Source: CAZVFX01 sp964626565 | Lineage (GTDB): Bacteria; Myxococcota_A; UBA9042; CAIXZC01 | Direction: 5' to 3' | Length of the DNA stretch: 15,425 nucleotides | Assembly: GCA_964626565.1 (NCBI GenBank) | Contig: CAZVFX010000151.1 | Span: 1-15,425, forward strand | In this document: piece after piece, positions 1 to 6,483 of the stretch | How positions within the stretch are numbered: position 1 is the stretch's first letter | How the letters are laid out: the number at the start of each line of letters is the position of its first letter | Translations under genes and position numbers: made by a program | Notes under the pieces: generated by a model | The model's database searches: none | Seen by the model: only the letters and a program-made list of their open reading frames with translations | What the model was told of the DNA's origin: nothing

Positions 1-36
1 GACTAGGTAGCGCACTAGTATCGTACGTGTGTCCCC

Positions 37-40
37 GGAG
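37..40 (+). promoter_or_regulatory. Ribosome binding site deciding the ATG at 48
   Basis: GGAG lies 7 bases before the ATG at 48. The alternative GTG at 27 has no purine-rich motif in the visible 26 bases upstream. No promoter can be judged because the window begins here. Confidence 0.5.
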
Positions 41-47
41 CAGCATC

Positions 48-1100
48 ATGGTTCGGTTTACCTTCTGGTTACTCATTGCCGTCACTCTCGCCTCGTTTCC
101 TGCCGCCGGCCGCAGCCAAGACAGACCTGACATTGCATTGCTGAACAACCGGGCCGTTGAGCTGTCCCTGAAAGGAGATTTCGAAAGGGCTATTCGCATC
201 TGGCTCCGGCTGGTCGACCATGTCGGAGACGACCATGAATACGGTTGGGTGTTCCACAAGAACATCGGCCGTAACTACCAGAAACTCGGCCGCCACGCCG
301 AGGCCTGGTGGCACCTCGAGCGCTGCCTGGCGCCCACCAGTGAGGACGCCGCACTCGTTGGAATGTGGCGGCAGGAGGTCGAGGAGCATCTGACGCAGGA
401 ACATGTGCGAGTGAGCCTCGAAGCCGACGCGCCGGCGGCCGCAGTGAGAATTGCAGAGGGCGACGATGCCACATGGTACAAAACACCGTTGGAATGGTGG
501 TTCCGGCCCGGCGCTCACACTGTTCTCGTTAAGGCAAGGAACCAGGACCCCCATAAGATCTCTTTCCATAAGATCTCTTTCGAAGTCACGGACGAGACAA
601 ATCGCTTGACCCTCTCTCTGCCTGCGGAGGAGAAACTCGCCGATAAGCCGCCCCCCGTACCCGTATCTCCGATCCCGGTCCTGCCGAAAAATGGGAGCAG
701 CGACTCCGGCGTGCCGGCTTGGAAGTGGTTCATCCTGGGAGGCGCCGGTGCCCTTGCCGCCGGAGGCGCGGTGACCTTCCATCTGGCGTCTTCGAACCTG
801 AATGAACAACAGGACAAGCACGACGAGTGGAAACGCAAAACGTTTCCGCCGGACGGCACGATTTCGCCAGGGGACGAGGACGCGGTGCAGAACGATTGGG
901 ACAACAGGTTCGAAGATGAAGTGAGGCCCCTCGAAGTGACCAGTTACGTGCTCTGGGGACTCGCAAGCGCGACGCTGGTCACGAGCGCCATCCTTCTATA
1001 TCCGGACCTCTTTCCAGAGGAATCGGTGGACCAGGCTGCGGAAGTAGCCCCCTACCTGGCCCCCGGTGGAGGTGGCATAAATGCCACTTTCTCTTTCTGA
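48..1100 (+). CDS. TPR and PEGA-like envelope protein, 350 aa
   Basis: Exported protein of unknown specific role, probably a cell-envelope scaffold. Residues 1-24 form a signal peptide (hydrophobic FTFWLLIAVTLASF, then small residues before Gln24). Residues 33-115 are helical and TPR-like (NRAVELSLKGDFERAI, NIGRNYQKLGRHAEAW). Residues 118-192 look like a PEGA-type beta domain (TPLEWWFRPGAHTVLVKA). A Pro-rich linker (199-213) precedes two hydrophobic segments, 225-248 and 300-318. The C-terminus (APYLAPGGGGINATFSF) ends in Phe like an outer-membrane beta-strand. This TPR-PEGA-membrane layout with a Gly-rich end is familiar from myxobacterial-type proteins. I chose the ATG at 48 over an in-frame GTG at 27 because GGAG at 37-40 is 7 bases upstream and the signal peptide then starts naturally. 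An exact 15-bp tandem duplication gives HKISFHKISF at 169-178. The next gene follows 28 bp downstream, probably in one operon. Family assignment is moderate; function is unknown. Confidence 0.8.
   Translation: MVRFTFWLLIAVTLASFPAAGRSQDRPDIALLNNRAVELSLKGDFERAIRIWLRLVDHVGDDHEYGWVFHKNIGRNYQKLGRHAEAWWHLERCLAPTSEDAALVGMWRQEVEEHLTQEHVRVSLEADAPAAAVRIAEGDDATWYKTPLEWWFRPGAHTVLVKARNQDPHKISFHKISFEVTDETNRLTLSLPAEEKLADKPPPVPVSPIPVLPKNGSSDSGVPAWKWFILGGAGALAAGGAVTFHLASSNLNEQQDKHDEWKRKTFPPDGTISPGDEDAVQNDWDNRFEDEVRPLEVTSYVLWGLASATLVTSAILLYPDLFPEESVDQAAEVAPYLAPGGGGINATFSF
551..580 (+). repeat. Exact 15-bp tandem duplication inside the TPR/PEGA gene
   Basis: The unit CCATAAGATCTCTTT occurs at 551-565 and again, unchanged and head to tail, at 566-580. 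It keeps the frame and duplicates the pentapeptide HKISF in the PEGA-like beta domain. The absence of any substitution between copies suggests a recent slippage event. Confidence 0.95.
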
Positions 1101-1115
1101 TGCGGGGCGACGCCC

Positions 1116-1121
1116 AAGGAG
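1116..1121 (+). promoter_or_regulatory. Ribosome binding site deciding the ATG at 1129
   Basis: AAGGAG sits 7 bases before the ATG at 1129. This supports that start over the in-frame ATG at 1081, which would overlap the end of the upstream gene and place an arginine-rich tail before the lipoprotein signal peptide. Confidence 0.7.
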
Positions 1122-1128
1122 AACCCTC

Positions 1129-3546
1129 ATGATGAGGAACGGGTTTGCGCCCAATAAGCAGACTACGCTCGGACTGCTTTCAATTGTTCTTTGTTGGCTG
1201 GCCGCCGGCTGCCTGGACGGTACTACGCCCGAATTCCAGTTCAAGGACGCCGAACCGGACAAGACTGGCAAGACCCAAGAGTTCGATGCCGTAGACATGC
1301 CGTCGGACCGGTTGGAAGAGGATGCTCCGGACCCGGAGTCCATCGATGAACTCGGCCAACCGGAGATAGATCAGCCACAGTTCGACCTCAAGGACGGCGT
1401 GGAAGACATCACGACTGAAACGGTTGACGCAAGCGACGATGAGATTTGTATGCCGCAGTGCGAGGGCAAGGACTGTGGCGACGATGGATGCCAGGGGTCG
1501 TGCGGCGAATGCCCGGGCCCGCAGGATGTCTGCACCGAGGGAATGTGTCTTTGCCTGCCGCACTGCGGCGACAAAGAGTGCGGCGATGACGGATGCTCTG
1601 GAGAATGCGGTCCGTGCTCCGACAGCTTGGAGTGCACGGTGGACGACTGTGTCGGCGAGCAGTGTGAGCATGTAACCCACGCTCTCTTCTGCCTCATAAG
1701 TGAGGCCTGCCTGCCTTCGGGGGCTGAGAACCCTTCCAACCCTTGTGAGAAGTGCCAGCCCGCGGTCTCTCAAGCGGGCTGGTCACCACTGCCCGACGGC
1801 TCCCTGTGCGGCGCGGGCACGGTCTGCCATGCCGGCACCTGCTGCAGCTCCGCGGCCAACTGCGAGGGCAAGGAATGCGGAACCGACGGGTGCGGAGGTG
1901 AATGCGGCGTCTGCGCGGGCCCCCAGGACCTCTGCCTGGAGGGAGGCTGCATCTGCCAGCCCGCATGCGATGGCAAACAGTGCGGCCCGGACGGCTGTGG
2001 CGGGGTATGCGGAGAATGTCCCGACCCGCAGTATGTTTGCATCGAAGGATCGTGCACATGTCAGCCGGATTGTATGTTCAAGAACTGCGGCCCCAACGGA
2101 TGCGGCGGGAGTTGCGGCGCATGCACCTCTTCGGAGGTCTGCACCGGCACCGGCAAATGCGGCACGGTTACGGCCTACTGCGGCAGCGGCAGTTGCGTTT
2201 CCTGGGTGGGAGAAAACTGCGACACCTGCCCCGAGGACTGTGGGCCCTGCTGCGGAAACGGGAAATGCCAGACCTACTATCTTGAAACGTGCGAAAGCTG
2301 TCCAAAAGATTGCGGATTCTGCCCGTTGCCGTGCTACGACGGCAACGACGTCGACTGGGACGGCTGCACCGACGGGGCGATCAGCGAATTCCAGGTTAAC
2401 AGTCACACTGACGACGATCAGACCGAGCCCGCTGTAGCTTCCCTTTCCGTAGGCGGTTTTGCGATCCTGTGGAGCAGCGAGGACCAGGACGGTGACAACA
2501 TGGGGATCTTTGGCCAGGTCTTCGCCGGCGACGGTTCGGCCAACTGCGCAGAATTCCAGGTCAACCAATACTCGGCCAACGACCAGGAGCATCCTACGTT
2601 AGCCTCCTTGCCGGATGGAAAGCTGATCGCCCTGTGGGAAAGCGATGGCCAGGACGGGTCAGGCGCCGGAGTATTTGCCCGGCTCATCAATGGCGTCCTG
2701 GGGACTCCCATCGGAAACGAGTTCCCGGTCCCGTCAGTGACCGCAGGAAATCAGGTGGAACCTGATGTAGTCGCGCTCGGCGGCGGTGACTTCCTGGTCG
2801 CGTGGGAAGGCAGCGGAGCGGGAGATGCCCACGGCATCTATGCCCGTCTCTTCGACCCGGACGGAACCCCCAAGGGAGCTGATTTTCAGGTCAACTCCTA
2901 TGAACCCGAGGCCCAGATGGCCCCCGCAGCCGCGGTCTTGAACGGGGGCAATGTGGTAATCGTCTGGCAAAGCATCGATGACGAGGAAGAAGGGTGGGGA
3001 ATCTACGGTCGTCACTACTCCCCTTCCGGGGTCCCGGTCAACGGCCAGTTCCCGGTAACCGCCGTCGCCAGCGGGTCACACGAACGTGCCAATCTGGCAA
3101 GCCTTCCCGGTGGCGGTTATGTGGTCGCCTGGCAGGTTCAGAGCGCGGCCGGAAATGACTTCGTGGTCGGCATCCAGGTCTTCGACGACGAGGGACTCAA
3201 AATCGGCGATGAATTGACCTTCGACTCGGGGACTGGCGGAGACCAGCTCTTCCCGTCCCTCACCCCCGTAGACTCCGGTTTCGCAGTGGCCTGGCAGGGG
3301 GACAGCGCAGATGACCAGGGCTCCGGGGTCTATGCTCGACTGTTCTCCGCAGACGGCACACCGCTGGCCGTTGCTTATCAGGTCAGCGTCTTCGTGTCCG
3401 GGGACCAGGGATTGCCATCCACCTCTGCCGCCACAAACGTCAGCGAAGGTTTTGTTGTAAGCTGGTTCAGCAAAAACCAGGATGGCGACTCCCGGGGGAT
3501 CTTTGCGCAACGTTTCGACGCCAACGGCAAAAAAATCTACCACTGA
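1129..3546 (+). CDS. Cys-rich lipoprotein with seven propeller-type repeats, 805 aa
   Basis: Predicted secreted lipoprotein, probably surface-exposed; function unknown. The signal peptide ends in lipobox LAAGC with Cys28 as the expected lipidated residue. An Asp/Glu-rich linker (29-106) follows. Residues 107-411 are Cys-rich, with five copies of a CGxDGCxGxCGxC unit (for example KECGTDGCGGECGVC), a middle segment of the NPSNPCEKCQPA type, and two CGxGxC...CPxDCGxC units. From residue 418 there are seven repeats of 50-56 residues of the type EFQVN...P..ASL..GGF..LW.S..DQDG..GIFGQ.F. Similar repeats occur in large secreted calcium-binding or adhesin-like proteins; seven copies could close a seven-bladed propeller (inference). 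The start is ATG 1129, set by AAGGAG at 1116-1121. It is probably cotranscribed with the upstream TPR gene. It ends 3 bp from the stop codon of convergent secA. Disulfides in the Cys-rich part are likely outside the cytoplasm. A binding or adhesion role is a guess. Confidence 0.85.
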   Translation: MMRNGFAPNKQTTLGLLSIVLCWLAAGCLDGTTPEFQFKDAEPDKTGKTQEFDAVDMPSDRLEEDAPDPESIDELGQPEIDQPQFDLKDGVEDITTETVDASDDEICMPQCEGKDCGDDGCQGSCGECPGPQDVCTEGMCLCLPHCGDKECGDDGCSGECGPCSDSLECTVDDCVGEQCEHVTHALFCLISEACLPSGAENPSNPCEKCQPAVSQAGWSPLPDGSLCGAGTVCHAGTCCSSAANCEGKECGTDGCGGECGVCAGPQDLCLEGGCICQPACDGKQCGPDGCGGVCGECPDPQYVCIEGSCTCQPDCMFKNCGPNGCGGSCGACTSSEVCTGTGKCGTVTAYCGSGSCVSWVGENCDTCPEDCGPCCGNGKCQTYYLETCESCPKDCGFCPLPCYDGNDVDWDGCTDGAISEFQVNSHTDDDQTEPAVASLSVGGFAILWSSEDQDGDNMGIFGQVFAGDGSANCAEFQVNQYSANDQEHPTLASLPDGKLIALWESDGQDGSGAGVFARLINGVLGTPIGNEFPVPSVTAGNQVEPDVVALGGGDFLVAWEGSGAGDAHGIYARLFDPDGTPKGADFQVNSYEPEAQMAPAAAVLNGGNVVIVWQSIDDEEEGWGIYGRHYSPSGVPVNGQFPVTAVASGSHERANLASLPGGGYVVAWQVQSAAGNDFVVGIQVFDDEGLKIGDELTFDSGTGGDQLFPSLTPVDSGFAVAWQGDSADDQGSGVYARLFSADGTPLAVAYQVSVFVSGDQGLPSTSAATNVSEGFVVSWFSKNQDGDSRGIFAQRFDANGKKIYH
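1447..2331 (+). repeat. Cys-rich repeat region of the lipoprotein
   Basis: The region encodes five copies of the CGxDGCxGxCGxC unit (beginning near 1447, 1555, 1858, 1957 and 2062). Two shorter CGxGxC...CPxDCG units follow, between about 2176 and 2325. Copies differ by substitutions, so this is an old protein-level repeat and not a recent DNA array. The segment between the second and third copies (about 1618-1850) is a different Cys module. Confidence 0.85.
2380..3543 (+). repeat. Seven ~55-residue repeats, probable beta-propeller
   Basis: Seven consecutive units begin with the motifs EFQVN, EFQVN, EFPVP, DFQVN, QFPVT, ELTFD and YQVS. Each contains a hydrophobic strand ending in (L/A/V/S)W and then a G-(I/V)-(F/Y)-(A/G)-x-x-(F/Y) strand and a D-x-(D/E)-G turn. 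Unit length is about 50-56 residues, enough for four strands each. Confidence 0.8.
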
Positions 3547-3549
3547 GTC

Positions 3550-6321
3550 TCAGGCTGCTGCCTCATCGCTGGTGAGGCAGCATTGCTTATACTTCTTCCC
3601 CGACCCACAGTGACACGGATCGTTGCGGCCCAGCTTCTTGCCGGTGCGCTTGAACGTCTTGGGCTTGGTGGGTGCCTGGCCCGGCTGCTGGCCGTGAACA
3701 AAGGACATCTTCTGCTGTCGCCGTAACTGCTTGAGACGCTCGATTTCCGCTTCGTCCCGGACTTCCACCCTGAAAAGGTGCTCCACGAGATTCTGCCGAA
3801 TGCGGGCCAGCATGTCGGCGAAAAGGTTAAAACCTTCCTTCTTGTAGATCACCTTCGGGTCTTTCTGGGCGTAAGCCGCAAGGCCCACTCCCTCACGCAA
3901 ATGGTCCATGTCCAGCAGGTGCTGCTTCCACTGCTTGTCAAGTTCCCGAAGATAGCGCTCCTTTTCGTAGAACCGCCATTTGTCGAAGGCCTTCTCCGTC
4001 GCGTCGTCCTTCTCCTCACCTTCCACCACCCGGATCTGGGCCAGCGAACCCCAGATCGCCTCTTCCCGGTCCTTGTAGAAATCCTGGAAGTGGCTGCAGT
4101 AGTGATCCGCGATCAAGTCGTAGTTGCGCTCCAACTCAACCTCGGGAAGATCGTCGGCAGCGAAGACGTTCTTCATCGCCTCTTTCATGCCGTCAAGGTC
4201 CCACTCTTCCGGCGGGATCCCCTCGATGCAGAAGTCCGCGACCACCGCCTCGGCAACGTCTGCGATGGCGTCCAGAACCAGGTCGTGGGTCTGCTTCCCC
4301 TCCAGCACCCGGCGCCGCAGGTCGTAGATGGTCATGCGCTGCTGATTCAATACGTTGTCGTACTCGAGCAGGTTCTTGCGGATATCGAAGTTCTGCCCCT
4401 CGACCCTGGTCTGGGCGCTGCCGATCGCCTTGGTGATCCACTTATGCTCGATGGGCTCGTTCTCAGGTACCCGCAGCATGTCCATAACACGCTGGATACG
4501 GTCCCCGCCGAAGATCCTCAGCAGGTCGTCTTCCAATGACAGGTAGAACCGGGAGCTGCCCGGGTCTCCCTGCCTTCCCGAACGGCCCCGAAGCTGGTTG
4601 TCGATGCGGCGGCTCTCGTGACGCTCAGTACCTAAGATGTGAAGGCCGCCCTCGCCGATCACCTCCTTCTTCTCCGGGTCGCAGATCTTGGTGAAGAAGC
4701 CGAGAGCCTCATCGTACGCTTCACTCTCCTTGGTGCCGGCTTTCACTTCAGCCAGCTTCTCCGCACTGCCGCCCAAGACGATGTCGGTGCCGCGGCCGGC
4801 CATGTTGGTGGAGATGGTTACCGCACCCTTGCGACCCGCCTGGGCGACAATGTCCGCTTCGCGACCGTGGTTCTTCGCGTTCAATACGTGGTGGGGAATG
4901 CGCTCACGTTTGAGCAGCTTCGACACCAACTCCGACTTCTCCACCGACGCGGTTCCGACCAGCACCGGCTGGCCCCGCTTATAACAATCCTTGATCTCGT
5001 CAGACACCGCCTTGAACTTCTCCCGCTCCGTCTTGTAGACCACGTCCTCATAGTCGGGACGGATGAGGGGCCGGTTGGTGGGAATCACCATCACCTCGAG
5101 GTCATAAATCTTGGCCAACTCCTCGGCCTCGGTGTCCGCGGTTCCGGTCATGCCGCCCAGCTTCTTGTACATGCGAAACAGGTTCTGGAAGGTAACGGTG
5201 GCGAGGGTCTGGTTTTCCTCCTCGATTCTCACGCCTTCCTTGGCCTCGATGGCCTGGTGAAGGCCGTCGCTCCAACGCCTTCCCGGCATCTTACGGCCGG
5301 TGAATTCGTCCACGATCACCACCTTCCCTTCCTCCAGAAGGTAGTTCACGTCCCGCTTGAACAGGGTGTGAGCCCGCAACGCCTGGTTCACGTGGTGCAG
5401 CCACTCGATGTTCTGGGGATCGTAGAGATTGCCAACCGCGAGACGGCGCTCCAACTTGTCCACACCCGTCTCAGTCATGGATACGCTCTGGCTTTTCTCG
5501 TCGACGATGAAGTCCTGGTCCCTCTTCAAAAACGGGATCAACGAGTTGACCTTGTAGTACTTGTCCGTGGAATCCTCGGACGGCCCGCTGATGATGAGCG
5601 GGGTCCTCGCTTCGTCGATGAGGATCGAATCCACTTCGTCGACGATCGCGTAGTTGAAGATCTTGTACCGCTTGTCTTCCGGCAACTTCTCCGGCTCCTC
5701 CGGCCAGTAGTACCGGTGCACCATGTTCGCGATTTCAAACTTCATATTGTCGCGCAGATAATCGAAGCCGAACTCGTTATTGGTACCGTAAGTAATGTCC
5801 GAGCCGTACATGCCTTGCCGCTCGCGGTCGTCGAGGCCGTGGACGATGCACCCTACCGTAAGGCCCATGAAGGTATACAGTTTGCCCATCCACTCAGCGT
5901 CACGCTTGGCCAGGTAGTCGTTGACCGTCACGACGTGAACGCCCTTGCCTTCCAGGGCATTGAGATAGACTGCCAGGGTGGCCACCAGCGTCTTGCCCTC
6001 TCCCGTCTTCATCTCCGCAATCATACCCTTGTGCAAGCAGATACCGCCGACAATCTGCACATCGAAGTGCCGCATCTGCAGCACGCGCCAGCCACCCTCT
6101 CTCACTGCTGCGAACGCCTCGGGGAGCAGGTCGTCCAGCGTCTCCCCGTTGGCCAGCCGCTCCCTGAACTCTACCGTCTTCCCCGCCAATTCCTCGTCGG
6201 ATAGCTTCTGCATGGCGGGCTCAAGCGCGTTCACCTCGTCAACGAGCGGCTGGAAGGTCTTGAGCAGGCGCTCGTTACGGGTGCCGAAGATTTTGGCGAT
6301 TATTTTCATTAAGGCAGACAT
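3550..6321 (-). CDS. secA: Preprotein translocase ATPase SecA, 923 aa
   Basis: SecA is the cytoplasmic motor that drives unfolded preproteins through SecYEG using ATP. All expected elements are present: N-terminus IIAKIFGTRNER; Walker A MKTGEGKTLVA (104-114); VNDYLA (133-138); GTNNEFGFDYLRDN (179-192); Walker B DEVD (228-231); DEFTGRKMPGRRWSDGLHQA (338-357, crosslinking domain side); GMTGTADTEAEE (390-401); GRGTDIVLGG (509-518); and motif VI QLRGRSGRQGDPG (576-588). The C-terminal SEC-C zinc motif CHCGSGKKYKQCC is at 903-915, so the protein is full length. About 15 residues precede the DEVD motif (near YYWPEEPEKLPEDKRYK) that are absent in the E. coli protein as I recall it. The start at 6321 is supported by GGAG 6 bases upstream; the internal Met5 has no such site. 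It is convergent with the lipoprotein gene and divergent from the peptidase operon, with its own promoter. Confidence 0.99.
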   Translation of the reverse strand: MSALMKIIAKIFGTRNERLLKTFQPLVDEVNALEPAMQKLSDEELAGKTVEFRERLANGETLDDLLPEAFAAVREGGWRVLQMRHFDVQIVGGICLHKGMIAEMKTGEGKTLVATLAVYLNALEGKGVHVVTVNDYLAKRDAEWMGKLYTFMGLTVGCIVHGLDDRERQGMYGSDITYGTNNEFGFDYLRDNMKFEIANMVHRYYWPEEPEKLPEDKRYKIFNYAIVDEVDSILIDEARTPLIISGPSEDSTDKYYKVNSLIPFLKRDQDFIVDEKSQSVSMTETGVDKLERRLAVGNLYDPQNIEWLHHVNQALRAHTLFKRDVNYLLEEGKVVIVDEFTGRKMPGRRWSDGLHQAIEAKEGVRIEEENQTLATVTFQNLFRMYKKLGGMTGTADTEAEELAKIYDLEVMVIPTNRPLIRPDYEDVVYKTEREKFKAVSDEIKDCYKRGQPVLVGTASVEKSELVSKLLKRERIPHHVLNAKNHGREADIVAQAGRKGAVTISTNMAGRGTDIVLGGSAEKLAEVKAGTKESEAYDEALGFFTKICDPEKKEVIGEGGLHILGTERHESRRIDNQLRGRSGRQGDPGSSRFYLSLEDDLLRIFGGDRIQRVMDMLRVPENEPIEHKWITKAIGSAQTRVEGQNFDIRKNLLEYDNVLNQQRMTIYDLRRRVLEGKQTHDLVLDAIADVAEAVVADFCIEGIPPEEWDLDGMKEAMKNVFAADDLPEVELERNYDLIADHYCSHFQDFYKDREEAIWGSLAQIRVVEGEEKDDATEKAFDKWRFYEKERYLRELDKQWKQHLLDMDHLREGVGLAAYAQKDPKVIYKKEGFNLFADMLARIRQNLVEHLFRVEVRDEAEIERLKQLRRQQKMSFVHGQQPGQAPTKPKTFKRTGKKLGRNDPCHCGSGKKYKQCCLTSDEAAA
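3556..3582. terminator. Hairpin at the convergent junction, possible bidirectional terminator
   Basis: TGCTGCCTCA (3556-3565) and its exact reverse complement (3573-3582) form a perfect 10-bp stem with a 7-base loop, inside the last codons of secA. For plus-strand transcripts it begins 9 bases after the lipoprotein stop codon. The bases after it (ATTGCTTATACTTCTTCC in the + direction) are pyrimidine-rich but not a clean T run, so termination is likely but not certain. A smaller palindrome, CTGAG-T-CTCAG, lies next to it at 3543-3553 and spans both stop codons. Confidence 0.5.
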
Positions 6322-6370
6322 ATCTTACTCCAGACTTAATACACGTAAGATCAAACCATTGGTCCAGATG

Positions 6371-6398
6371 AATGTATTCCGAAAACCGGTTTTGTCAA
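6371..6398 (-). promoter_or_regulatory. Predicted sigma-70-type promoter of secA
   Basis: Read on the minus strand, TTGACA (-35, at 6398-6393) is followed by 16 bases and then TACATT (-10, at 6376-6371). The -35 is a perfect consensus match and the -10 matches at 4 of 6 positions. The secA start codon lies about 50 bases downstream. The spacer contains the palindrome described separately. Confidence 0.55.
6382..6393. promoter_or_regulatory. 12-bp palindrome in the secA promoter spacer, candidate operator
   Basis: AAAACCGGTTTT is a perfect inverted repeat between the -35 and -10 elements of the predicted secA promoter, touching the -35. A dimeric repressor or a spacer-twisting activator could bind there. 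No binder is known from the sequence. Confidence 0.35.
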
Positions 6399-6473
6399 TA
6401 GTCCGTCGGTGCGCCGGCCCCTTTGTCTTTGACTTTTTAGAGGGGCGATGCTAGACGCAAACAGTGAACTTTG

Positions 6474-6478
6474 GGAGG
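6474..6478 (+). promoter_or_regulatory. Ribosome binding site deciding the ATG at 6484
   Basis: GGAGG ends 5 bases before the ATG at 6484, which starts a protein with an immediate signal peptide. The in-frame ATG at 6448 would add 12 polar residues and would put this site inside the coding region. A weak -35-like TTGACT lies at 6429-6434, but no convincing -10 follows it. Confidence 0.7.
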
Positions 6479-6483
6479 TCAAA

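Noticed and set aside
1081..1128. Earlier ATG for the Cys-rich lipoprotein
   Set aside because: It would overlap the upstream gene and add an Arg-rich leader; AAGGAG and the lipoprotein signal support 1129.
1447..2331. Regularly spaced Cys-rich repeats as a CRISPR-like or DNA repeat array
   Set aside because: The copies are degenerate at DNA level, in frame, and conserved only as protein motifs.
4639..6204. Long plus-strand open frame (521 codons) opposite secA
   Set aside because: It lies wholly within secA, whose minus-strand protein is unmistakable. The translation is a His/Leu/Val-rich antisense product of GC-rich codon bias.
6429..6457. TTGACT...TAGACG promoter for the peptidase operon
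   Set aside because: Spacing is acceptable but the -10 matches only 3 of 6 positions; not enough to annotate.
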